DNA of 64,000 nt from CAYRFE01 sp964423645 [NCBI: uncultured bacterium] (GTDB taxonomy: Bacteria > Macinerneyibacteriota > Macinerneyibacteria > Macinerneyibacteriales), in NCBI GenBank assembly GCA_964423645.1, contig CAYRFE010000001.1, positions 1 to 64,000 of the forward strand, read 5' to 3'. The translations under genes were made by a program, and so were the position numbers. The notes below the pieces were generated by a model. It did no database searches. It had not been told where the DNA came from and saw nothing but the letters and a program-made list of their open reading frames with translations. Below, piece by piece: positions 17,422 through 25,786 of the stretch; position 1 is the stretch's first letter; each line of letters starts with the position of its first letter.

Positions 17422-18806
17422 CCATTACACAATGGAATAAAAAAATAAACACAACGGGGCTTCAGTCAGGCATTGACGAATGTATTACGTCGTTACAAAG
17501 TGATACGCACAATGCGATCGTGAGTATCACAGAAAAAACGGTGAAAGACTCCGTGTCGGAATTGAAGGCGGGAACACCGCTCTATGGTATCCCCATTGTT
17601 ATAAAGGATAATATTGCGGTGCGAGGTGAACGCATGACCTGTGCATCGAGACTTTTGGAAAATTATGTTGCACCGTATAATGCGACCGTTATTGATCGAT
17701 TAAAGAACGCAGGGGCTGTGATCGTTGCTAAAGCAAATATGGATGAATTTGCCATGGGTTCCTCCAGCGAACGATCGGCTTTCGGTCCGATAAAGAACCC
17801 TTTGAATCCGGCGTACGTGCCGGGAGGTTCATCAGGAGGCTCGGCATCGGTCGTAGCTGCCAATTATGTGCCGGTTGCGCTTGGATCTGATACCGGAGGT
17901 TCTGTACGGCAACCTGCCGCATTTACAGGGACGGTCGGCTTTAAACCTACATATGGTCGTATATCACGGTATGGCTTGACAGCATTCGCATCATCCCTCG
18001 ATCAAATCGGACCGATCACAAAGACTGTCGAGGACACCGCACTGATTTATTCAATTATTGCAGGCCATGACCCGAAGGATGCCACAACCCTTACCGAAAC
18101 GGTCGAAACATACGAAGAGTTGTGTGCACAAAAGGGACGAAAACTCACGATAGCCGTTCCTTATGCAGTACTTGAACATGTAGATGAGACCATTCGAGAA
18201 GATTTTTTGGAAATGATAGCATTGTTAAAAAAAGACGGGCATACTCTCGTTGAAGTTGATGTCGGCTTTATGGACTATGTTGTTCCGGCGTATTATATTA
18301 TTGCTCCAGCCGAAGCATCATCAAATCTTGCACGTTTCGACGGTATTCGTTACGGGGCGCGTGCAGAAGGAAAATCGAAAGAATCGATGGTTGCATCAAC
18401 TCGTGACAGAGGTTTCGGTGACGAAGTGAAGCGTCGTTGTTTTACCGGTGCCTATGTGCTTTCAAGCGGATACAATGATCAATATTATAAAAAAGCACTC
18501 GCGGTCAAACACGCAGTGCGGACTGAATTATTGAAGATATTTGAAAAAGTTGATGTTGTCGCGTGGCCGACGACACCGCAAATGCCGTTTAAAATCGGAG
18601 AGAAGACTGATGATATCATTTATCTCTATATGGCAGATTTGTTTACCATACCTGCGAATCTGGCAGGTTTACCTGCAATTGCGGTACCGATGCAAAAAAG
18701 GGGAGACTTTTATACGTCAATTCATTTTATGGGAAAGTCGTTGGCCGAACGTGATGTCTGTGCGGCCGGTTTTGCTGTTGAGGCAGTGCGGGGGTGGTCA
18801 GTATGA
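17418..18806 (+). CDS. gatA: Asp-tRNA(Asn)/Glu-tRNA(Gln) amidotransferase subunit A
   Basis: 462 residues. Amidase-signature enzyme that releases ammonia from glutamine for the GatB site. The catalytic Lys is in IVIKDNIAV (about residue 60). The Ser-Ser pair lies in GGSSGGSAS and GSDTGGSVRQPAA (about 135-165). The start is the ATG overlapping the gatC stop; an earlier start in the same frame would run through gatC and is rejected. It is translationally coupled on both sides. Confidence 0.96.
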   Translation: MTITQWNKKINTTGLQSGIDECITSLQSDTHNAIVSITEKTVKDSVSELKAGTPLYGIPIVIKDNIAVRGERMTCASRLLENYVAPYNATVIDRLKNAGAVIVAKANMDEFAMGSSSERSAFGPIKNPLNPAYVPGGSSGGSASVVAANYVPVALGSDTGGSVRQPAAFTGTVGFKPTYGRISRYGLTAFASSLDQIGPITKTVEDTALIYSIIAGHDPKDATTLTETVETYEELCAQKGRKLTIAVPYAVLEHVDETIREDFLEMIALLKKDGHTLVEVDVGFMDYVVPAYYIIAPAEASSNLARFDGIRYGARAEGKSKESMVASTRDRGFGDEVKRRCFTGAYVLSSGYNDQYYKKALAVKHAVRTELLKIFEKVDVVAWPTTPQMPFKIGEKTDDIIYLYMADLFTIPANLAGLPAIAVPMQKRGDFYTSIHFMGKSLAERDVCAAGFAVEAVRGWSV

Positions 18807-20251
18807 CATGGGAAACCATTATAGGTCTTGAGATCCACACACAATTGCTTACCGAGACGAAAGCATTTTGTTCGTGTCCGGTTCAATTCGGTGCGCCGGC
18901 AAATACTCTTGTGTGTCCGGTATGTATGGGATTGCCGGGAAGTTTGCCTGTGCCAAATAAACGAATGCTCGACTTTGCGATTAAACTCGGTATAGCAACA
19001 CATTCATCCTTTCATTTGACCACAAAATTTGATCGAAAAAATTATTTTTATCCGGATATACCGAAAAATTATCAGATAACACAATTTGATTATCCTATTT
19101 GTTATGACGGGTATCTTGATGTATATCGTGATGAGACCCACTCAAAACGTATACGACTTCATCGAATCCATATGGAAGAAGATACCGGTAAAGCATTTCA
19201 TGATCAAAGTGTAAAAAACAGTCTGATCGATTATAACCGTGCCGGAGTGCCTCTCCTCGAAATAGTTACCGAACCGGATATGCGAACTCCCGAAGAAGCG
19301 TATTTATTCCTTACGGAACTGAAGGCGTTACTTGAATATCTGGAGATTTCGACCGGAAATATGGAAGAAGGTGCACTTCGTGTCGATGTGAATATTTCTG
19401 TTCATCAAGAGGGGGATGTTTTCGGGACGAAAGTTGAATTAAAGAATATGAATTCGTTTCGCGCTGTTGAAAAAGCGATCAAGTATGAAGTTGAACGTCA
19501 AACCGAACTGCTTGAGACGGGAAAGAAAAATGAAATCATTCAAGAGACACGTATGTGGCTTGAAAATAAGGGTATTACTCACACCATGCGGGTAAAAGAG
19601 ACGTCTGCTGATTATCGTTATTTCCCGGAGCCTGATATACCTGCATTTACAATTGACACGATACGTGTTGATACTATCCAAAAAACAATGCCTGAATTGC
19701 CCATTGAAAAACGTTTCCGGATTATCCGTGAATACGGGATCACCTATTATGATGCGAGTGTATTAACATCAGACAAAAAGCTCACACTCTTTTTTGAAGC
19801 GGTTACTGCCCGTTATGCAAACGGTAAGACGGCCGCAAATTGGATAATCAATGAATTGCTACGCTATGTGAATGAAGCTGCCGTGCGCATTGAGACTATA
19901 AAGATCACGCCGGTTCAGTTTGCCGATATGCTTTCCTTGATCGAGAAAGGAACCATCAGCGGTAAAATAGCGAAAGAGTTGTTGGCTGAAATGTTCACAT
20001 CCGGTGAGGATCCCGATAGTATCGTCACGAAGCACGGGTGGATCCAGATATCCGATGATACGCTGATTGTGTCAGCGATTGAAGAAGTCCTCGTGTCCAA
20101 TATTGCCGAAGTGACACGTTATCTGAACGGTGAAGAAAAACTATTCGGGTTTCTGGTCGGTCAGGTCATGAAACATACAAAAGGCAAAGCAAATCCGCAG
20201 ATGGTCAATGGCGCATTGAAAAAGGCACTTGATGAAAGGCGAGGTAACTGA
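18803..20251 (+). CDS. gatB: Asp-tRNA(Asn)/Glu-tRNA(Gln) amidotransferase subunit B
   Basis: 482 residues, full length. It phosphorylates the misacylated tRNA and transfers ammonia to form Asn-tRNA or Gln-tRNA. The N-terminal ETIIGLEIHTQL, the Cys pairs of the zinc site (CSCPVQFG and CPVCMGLPG), the YPDIPKNYQITQ segment and the C-terminal YqeY-like tail (NPQMVNGALKKAL) are all present. ATGA overlap with gatA. An asnA gene at 55884 supplies free asparagine in the same organism. Confidence 0.97.
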   Translation: MTWETIIGLEIHTQLLTETKAFCSCPVQFGAPANTLVCPVCMGLPGSLPVPNKRMLDFAIKLGIATHSSFHLTTKFDRKNYFYPDIPKNYQITQFDYPICYDGYLDVYRDETHSKRIRLHRIHMEEDTGKAFHDQSVKNSLIDYNRAGVPLLEIVTEPDMRTPEEAYLFLTELKALLEYLEISTGNMEEGALRVDVNISVHQEGDVFGTKVELKNMNSFRAVEKAIKYEVERQTELLETGKKNEIIQETRMWLENKGITHTMRVKETSADYRYFPEPDIPAFTIDTIRVDTIQKTMPELPIEKRFRIIREYGITYYDASVLTSDKKLTLFFEAVTARYANGKTAANWIINELLRYVNEAAVRIETIKITPVQFADMLSLIEKGTISGKIAKELLAEMFTSGEDPDSIVTKHGWIQISDDTLIVSAIEEVLVSNIAEVTRYLNGEEKLFGFLVGQVMKHTKGKANPQMVNGALKKALDERRGN

Positions 20252-20252
20252 T

Positions 20253-21509
20253 ATGAAGAAAATGATTCCTGTTTCGTGCGATGTCTACCGTAAACGGCGT
20301 GAAATCCTTGCGAAACTTATACAACCGCGTGAAGCGGTATTGATCATTGGCGGAGGTGATAAGTTACGCAACGCCCTTGATAATGTGTACCCATTTCGTC
20401 AAGACAGCAATATGTATTATCTTACCGGTATCAAGGAACAGGATTCTGCCGTTTTGTTATATAAAAGCGAAAAAGGTTTGAAAACAATTGTGTTTGTTAT
20501 GGAAAAAGATCCTGATAAAGAAAAATGGAATGGTTATCGCTTAGGTAAAGAAAAAGCAATTGAAATTTCCGGAGCAGATGAAGCGGTCTATGTAAGCTCA
20601 ATGGACACGACGGTGAGTTGGTATGCCGAGATGCTGTCTGTGTTATATGTTAATTTTAATTATAATAATAATATTCATGCGCTAACGAACGAACGTATGG
20701 ATTATATCAACAAGCTTCGTGTTAATCAACCTCACTTGCTGGTGAAAAATGCGTTACAACTCATGAAAAAATTACGTGTATCGAAAAGTGCACTTGAAGT
20801 GCGTTTTATGCGAGAAGCGGTCAGAATTACACGAAGTGCGCTCTATCGGACATGGCGAAAAATGAAACCGGGCATGTATGAATACGAACTTGCTGCTATG
20901 CTTGAATACGAGTTCAAGCGTCAAGGCGGGCAGGTTGCATTCAATTCTATTGTTGCAAGCGGTGCCGGTGCGGTTGTTTTGCATTATTGTGAACTTGATC
21001 GCCGGATAGACGACGGTGAGTTAGTATTATTTGATTTGGGTGCTGAATTTGACCTATATTCGGCAGATATTAGCAGAACAGTCCCTATAAACGGGAAATT
21101 TACTGATATTCAAAAGAAATATTATCAACTGGTTTTAGATGCCAATAAAAAAGTAATCGATGCCGCTGTCGCAGGCACAACATTGAATGATCTTAATACA
21201 ATGACGAAGACAATACTTGCGGACGGTATGAAAAAGATAGGTAAAATCAAGGACGAATCAGAATTAGGGAAATATTATTATCATGGGGTGGGGCATCATT
21301 TGGGGCTTGACACCCATGATCTGGGAAATGACCGTGGCGGGGTATTGCCGGTAAATGCCGTCATCACTGTTGAGCCGGGTATCTATGTAAAAGAAGACGG
21401 CATCGGGATTCGCATCGAAGATGATGTTGTGGTAAAACGCAACGGCTCGAAAAACATCTCTTCCTCTATAATAAAAGAAGTGAGTGACATTGAGGCTTTT
21501 TTGAAATAA
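20253..21509 (+). CDS. pepP: Xaa-Pro aminopeptidase, M24B family
   Basis: 418 residues. Removes an N-terminal residue preceding proline using a dinuclear metal site. The N-terminal AMP_N domain (RRREILAKL, YPFRQDSNMYYLTG) is followed by the pita-bread domain. The ligands are all visible: two Asp in LFDLGAEFDLYSADISRT, His in GVGHHLGLDTHD, and Glu in TVEPGIY and IRIEDDV. The ATG at 20253 has GAGG eight bases upstream and lies just past the gatB stop; an in-frame ATG at 20229 inside gatB is less likely. Confidence 0.93.
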   Translation: MKKMIPVSCDVYRKRREILAKLIQPREAVLIIGGGDKLRNALDNVYPFRQDSNMYYLTGIKEQDSAVLLYKSEKGLKTIVFVMEKDPDKEKWNGYRLGKEKAIEISGADEAVYVSSMDTTVSWYAEMLSVLYVNFNYNNNIHALTNERMDYINKLRVNQPHLLVKNALQLMKKLRVSKSALEVRFMREAVRITRSALYRTWRKMKPGMYEYELAAMLEYEFKRQGGQVAFNSIVASGAGAVVLHYCELDRRIDDGELVLFDLGAEFDLYSADISRTVPINGKFTDIQKKYYQLVLDANKKVIDAAVAGTTLNDLNTMTKTILADGMKKIGKIKDESELGKYYYHGVGHHLGLDTHDLGNDRGGVLPVNAVITVEPGIYVKEDGIGIRIEDDVVVKRNGSKNISSSIIKEVSDIEAFLK

Positions 21510-21558
21510 CCGGGCAATGATTGTTACTATACGAGTTTAAGCCGATCACTATTCAAGA

Positions 21559-21584
21559 AAGAGGCGGTATGCTCTACCGTCTCT
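21559..21584 (+). terminator. Possible terminator after pepP
   Basis: A 10-bp stem AGAGGCGGTA / TACCGTCTCT with one G-U pair and a five-base loop. It is followed by a mixed, not U-rich, sequence, so it may be a weak or Rho-assisted stop. Confidence 0.4.
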
Positions 21585-21657
21585 TCTCGAAGGTTCAGAT
21601 GAGATTTTTCTTCTCCGGTCTCCTGCAAAAAACCTTTTCGAAATGTTAAAAATGTGA

Positions 21658-21663
21658 TATACT
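21658..21663 (+). promoter_or_regulatory. -10 element immediately before the sensor kinase start
   Basis: TATACT ends five bases before the ATG at 21669. No good -35 is seen (TTTTCG at the 17-bp distance) and no Shine-Dalgarno precedes the ATG. The arrangement predicts a leaderless transcript like that of the gene at 9807. Confidence 0.45.
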
Positions 21664-21668
21664 GAATT

Positions 21669-23936
21669 ATGACTCTTTTAACGAAGACCGCACATATTCA
21701 TAAAAGTGTTCGAGCGCAACTTGCAATTGCATTAATACTCATTGGAGTCGTGATCGTTACCGCCTCAGTTGTGTTTTTCAGTATCAGTAATACCAACAGC
21801 ATGCACAATGAACAGGAACGTGCGATTCGTAATCTCTCGCATGTCGCACGATTGGCGTATTCTGCACCGCAATGGACGTTAAATATGAGTGAGCTCCATG
21901 CCTTAAACAGGGCAATTCTTGCGAATAAAACAGTTGTTGCCGTCAACCTCTATGACGGTAATGTATTTCTTGTGGGATTGACGCGAGATCCAATAACTCA
22001 AGAGATTTCAGACGATTTGGCGACCCCGTATCAAATAGAGAATAATGATCCGATGCTTGTGTGTATTTCCAGTATTATTGAGCATGAAGGCAAAGAAGTT
22101 GGTCGATTTGATATTTATTATTCACGAGTTTTTGTGCGAAAAGAGATCACTAAAAAAAATATAATGATGGCGGCGTTATTACTTGCGATCTCATTTATTG
22201 TATTGAGTCTGATCTATAGTATTTTTTTACGACTTTTAATTACGCCGGTAGTGAAACTTTCGGGTGTCACTCGATCGATCGCTCAAAGTAAGGACTACGC
22301 TGTGTCGGTCATGACGTCGCGCAATGATGAGATAGGTACGCTCTATGATAATTTTAATGATATGATCTCGGTGATATGCCATAATGAAGCAGAGTTGAGA
22401 AGAACAAAAGGTTTTTTGTCAAATATTATCGAGTCGATGCCTTCTATGTTGGTGTCTGTCGATGAGGACGGTATTATCACGCAATGGAATAAGGCAGCAG
22501 AAGAAATTACCGGTGTGCCGGCTGAAGAAAGTATCGGCAAGCACATATGGATGTATGAATTTTTTCGGAACTATCGTGAATTGTATCAAGATATAATACG
22601 TTCAAATGAATCTGTGCACCTGTATCGCCAACGATTTGAAGATACGTCTCAAGTCATCAACTACAAAAACGTTTCTCTGTTCCCGTTAATATCAAATGGG
22701 GTCAAGGGTGTCGTTATTCGAGTAGATGATATCACTGAAATGGAACGTAAAGATGAGCAATTGCGGCAAGCACAAAAAATGGAAATTATCGGTAACCTCG
22801 CCGGCGGACTTGCACATGATTTTAATAATGTTCTTGGCGGTATTGTCGGTACGATATCACTTATGCAATACCGTTACGCTGCCGGTAAACCTATTTCTGA
22901 AAATGAGTTGCTTAATTATCTTGCTACCATGGAAAAATCAAGTAAACGTGCCGCGGATATGGTACAACAGTTATTGACCATATCCCGTCGTAAAGAAATG
23001 TTGTTCTCGCCGGTGGATATGAACGAAGTCATTACTCATGTGGTCGGTGTGTGTGAGACAACTTTTGACAAGAGTGTTGAATTTAAAATATATCGTTCAG
23101 AGGAAAAGGCAATCATATCGGCAGATATGACTCAAATCGAACAAGTATTGCTGAATTTGTGTATGAATGCGTATCATTCAATGACCATCATGCGTAAAGA
23201 TTTAGAACATCAAGGCGGATACATAACCATTCTTTGTGAGTTTCTTCAAGCCGATAAGCATTTTGTAACGACTCACACCGGAATGAATGAAGGTGATTAT
23301 TGGAAACTCTCGGTACGTGATACCGGTGTCGGAATGTCTGAAGCAACGAGAAATAAGATATTCGACCCGTTTTTTACGACAAAAGATAAGGGCAAGGGTA
23401 CCGGACTCGGGCTTTCGATGGTCTACAATATTGTAAAATTACATAATGGTTGTATTGATGTGTACTCCGAAGAAGGATTAGGTTCGACATTTAATGTGTA
23501 TTTTCCTGCCAGTGGCGGGAATGTATCGACGAGTAATGCTGTACATGAAAAAATAGCCAGCGGGGAAGGGATTATTTTTGTGGTTGATGACGAAAGCGTG
23601 ATGAGAGATATTGCACAGGGTATGCTTGAGGAATGCGGGTATAGTGTTATTCTCGCTGAAAATGGACTTGAGGCAGTGAAAATATTCAATACACGTCATA
23701 AAGAAATCTCATTGGTCTTACTCGACATGGTAATGCCGAAAATGTCGGGAAAAGAAGCGTATATCGAGATGAAAAAAACCGATCCTTCCGTCAAAGTGCT
23801 TCTTGCATCAGGATTTAGACAAGATGAACGTTCTGAGGAGATTTTGAAAATGGGCGTAAAGGGCTTTATTCAAAAACCATATACGATAGCATCGCTGTCT
23901 ACGGCGATTTCGCGAGTACTTCATTCAAATCACTAA
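21669..23936 (+). CDS. Hybrid sensor histidine kinase with receiver domain
   Basis: 755 residues. There is a membrane segment at about 18-40, a small extracytoplasmic sensor domain to about 160, and a second membrane segment (about 166-190). These are followed by HAMP, a PAS domain (about 250-360), a dimerisation/phosphoacceptor domain with H383 in LAGGLAHDFNNVLGG, a HATPase_c domain (N box LNLCMNAYHS, G boxes DTGVGM and GKGTGLGLS), and a C-terminal receiver with phosphoacceptor D686 in LLDMVMPKMSG. All catalytic parts are present. The signal is unknown and no response regulator is adjacent; a downstream phosphotransfer partner must lie elsewhere. Confidence 0.93.
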   Translation: MTLLTKTAHIHKSVRAQLAIALILIGVVIVTASVVFFSISNTNSMHNEQERAIRNLSHVARLAYSAPQWTLNMSELHALNRAILANKTVVAVNLYDGNVFLVGLTRDPITQEISDDLATPYQIENNDPMLVCISSIIEHEGKEVGRFDIYYSRVFVRKEITKKNIMMAALLLAISFIVLSLIYSIFLRLLITPVVKLSGVTRSIAQSKDYAVSVMTSRNDEIGTLYDNFNDMISVICHNEAELRRTKGFLSNIIESMPSMLVSVDEDGIITQWNKAAEEITGVPAEESIGKHIWMYEFFRNYRELYQDIIRSNESVHLYRQRFEDTSQVINYKNVSLFPLISNGVKGVVIRVDDITEMERKDEQLRQAQKMEIIGNLAGGLAHDFNNVLGGIVGTISLMQYRYAAGKPISENELLNYLATMEKSSKRAADMVQQLLTISRRKEMLFSPVDMNEVITHVVGVCETTFDKSVEFKIYRSEEKAIISADMTQIEQVLLNLCMNAYHSMTIMRKDLEHQGGYITILCEFLQADKHFVTTHTGMNEGDYWKLSVRDTGVGMSEATRNKIFDPFFTTKDKGKGTGLGLSMVYNIVKLHNGCIDVYSEEGLGSTFNVYFPASGGNVSTSNAVHEKIASGEGIIFVVDDESVMRDIAQGMLEECGYSVILAENGLEAVKIFNTRHKEISLVLLDMVMPKMSGKEAYIEMKKTDPSVKVLLASGFRQDERSEEILKMGVKGFIQKPYTIASLSTAISRVLHSNH

Positions 23937-24468
23937 TTATTTTGTGATAAATAGTATCGCATAGAAATTATACAAAATAACTTATTTTAAGTTTTGGCGG
24001 CGAACTTTTCTACAATATAACACGGTATTCATCCCTTGAAAAAAGAACGCTGTTGCAGTACCCTGGCGAAATTTTTGCTGAGTAGCGGGTTTTATAAAAA
24101 ATCAAAAATTTCCCGTATTTTTGTTTTTGATAAAGGGTTATAGAGAGGAAACCCTGACTATATAACAAATCAAGCCACTTTAAAAATTATACGGGAATTT
24201 ATTATTTGGCGGGCATAAGTGGTTTTACAACGAACTTAAGTATCGGTAAGGTAGTCAGCAACTATATTCTGGCTTTTACATTGATTGTCGGTGAACTATG
24301 ATCGTAAATGGCGGGAGTATAATTACCGAGCGTAAAGGTTGCAATAAAATATTGCTCGTGATGCAACGTTCTTGCTTCAGTTATTATCTACGACAGTGTA
24401 GCGTGTGAGCTTTTGTAACAATGAACGAAAGAAACGGTAAAGTGTGTGGATATCCCAATAAAAAACTT
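23937..24468. other. Intergenic region with an eroded repeat
   Basis: About 530 bp with no supportable gene. Around 24130-24200 an eroded copy of the two-hairpin repeat can be made out (AAACCCTGACTATATAACAA followed by ATCAAGCC and GGCGGGCA), without its hairpins. Confidence 0.4.
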
Positions 24469-24497
24469 GCACCTTTTTAGTGTTTCGTCTACAATAA
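24469..24497 (+). promoter_or_regulatory. Promoter of the ecfT-comEA-CCA-comF operon
   Basis: TTGCAC (24469-24474), 17-bp spacer, TACAAT (24492-24497). The leader of about 25 bases carries GGGGAG before the ATG at 24529. Confidence 0.65.
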
Positions 24498-24528
24498 CCC
24501 CGTATACGGCGTGTTGCCGGGGAGATAT

Positions 24529-25332
24529 ATGAAAATATTTTCAGGTTTTACAATAGGGCAATATGTGCCATTAGACTCAGTGCTTCATCGTCTTGATCCG
24601 CGCGTGAAACTGTTCTCACTTGCGGCAATGGTATGTTATATCGTTTTTTTTGCGTCATTATACGTCTATTTATTTTTTATTGCAGTCATTCATGTAATGC
24701 TGTTTATGTCTGCACTTGAATACTCATATATTCGTCGCGGTTTAAAACCGGTTTTTTTCCTTTTAGGTATTACGGTTTTTTTTAATACATTTTTTACTCC
24801 GGGAATTGTCTTATGGTGGCATATCACATGGGATGGCGTGTATTTTGCAGTGTTGTTTTCACTGCGCATCTATTTACTGGTGATGATCTCGATACTATTG
24901 AGTTATACGACCTCACCGCTTCGTTTGACAGATGCGATCGAGTATTTTTTTAAACCGCTGAAACTATTCAAAATTCCTGTAGCGGACTTAGCACTGACGC
25001 TTACGATAGCATTTCGTTTTATACCGACTCTCGCTGATGAGCTGGACAAACTCATAAAAGCACAAATGTCCCGCGGTGTTGATTTTTCACATGGCTCGTT
25101 GATCTCAAAAGTTAAAAAATTATTACCGGTTTTTATTCCGCTATTCGTGTCTTGTTTCAAACGTGCAGAAGAATTAGCTGATGCGATGGAAAGTAGAGGA
25201 TACAGGGGTGGGGATCATCGTACTCGACGAGAACAATTGCGATTTTCTTCTCGGGATATTTTCGCAGTGATTGTTATCACATTTTGCGGAGTTGCCGGGG
25301 CAATGTTGTATATAAAGGCTGGATATGTCTGA
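24529..25332 (+). CDS. ecfT: Energy-coupling factor transporter transmembrane protein EcfT
   Basis: 267 residues with five or six hydrophobic membrane segments. The N-terminus (SVLHRLDPRVKLFSL) is the CbiQ/EcfT signature. The two Arg-Gly coupling motifs that contact the ATPases appear as MSRGVDF (about 185) and ESRGYRG (about 222). EcfT joins a substrate-binding S component to the ATPases EcfA1/A2 for vitamin or metal uptake. Neither partner is nearby, so this is an orphan T component likely shared by S components elsewhere. The ATG with GGGGAG is preferred over a GTG 18 bases earlier. Confidence 0.85.
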   Translation: MKIFSGFTIGQYVPLDSVLHRLDPRVKLFSLAAMVCYIVFFASLYVYLFFIAVIHVMLFMSALEYSYIRRGLKPVFFLLGITVFFNTFFTPGIVLWWHITWDGVYFAVLFSLRIYLLVMISILLSYTTSPLRLTDAIEYFFKPLKLFKIPVADLALTLTIAFRFIPTLADELDKLIKAQMSRGVDFSHGSLISKVKKLLPVFIPLFVSCFKRAEELADAMESRGYRGGDHRTRREQLRFSSRDIFAVIVITFCGVAGAMLYIKAGYV

Positions 25333-25786
25333 GCATGTGACGATACATCAACGAGCGTTGACTGCAGTGTGTATGATTTTGTTGGTGGTGACCGGTATTT
25401 TATATGCGGCGAATTCTGTGGTACCCAACCGTAAGATTACACATACACCGCGTTCTACTCCTGTAACGCAAACAATCACTGACGACGAAACGAAATTACC
25501 AAAAACACCGCAAAAGCGACAAAAGAAAGTAAAAAATATAACACCGACCATCTCCTTGCCTCTCGATTTGAATAGTGCGACAGTACAGCAGTTATGCCAA
25601 ATAAAAGGAATCGGTGAAGTTACCGCACGTAATATTGTTGCGTATCGCGAGACACACGGATCGTTTGTAGTTCTAGAAGACCTCATGAAGGTCAAGGGGA
25701 TCGGCAAAAAAAAGTTCGAAGAGTTTTCTCGTTTTTTTATTATCCGTGAAACTCAGAACGAGCAAGAAGAAAAAAAGGAATTATGA
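25325..25786 (+). CDS. comEA: ComEA-like helix-hairpin-helix DNA-binding protein
   Basis: 153 residues. An N-terminal membrane anchor or signal (about 12-32) is followed by a Pro/Thr/Lys-rich linker and a C-terminal double helix-hairpin-helix (DLNSATVQQLCQIKGIG, then LMKVKGIGKKKFEEF, about 82-143). ComEA binds incoming double-stranded DNA in the periplasm during natural transformation. The start overlaps the ecfT end by eight bases and its stop overlaps the next ATG. With comF in the same operon, a DNA-uptake role is plausible. Proteins of this shape can also be simple periplasmic HhH proteins. Confidence 0.8.
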   Translation: MSEHVTIHQRALTAVCMILLVVTGILYAANSVVPNRKITHTPRSTPVTQTITDDETKLPKTPQKRQKKVKNITPTISLPLDLNSATVQQLCQIKGIGEVTARNIVAYRETHGSFVVLEDLMKVKGIGKKKFEEFSRFFIIRETQNEQEEKKEL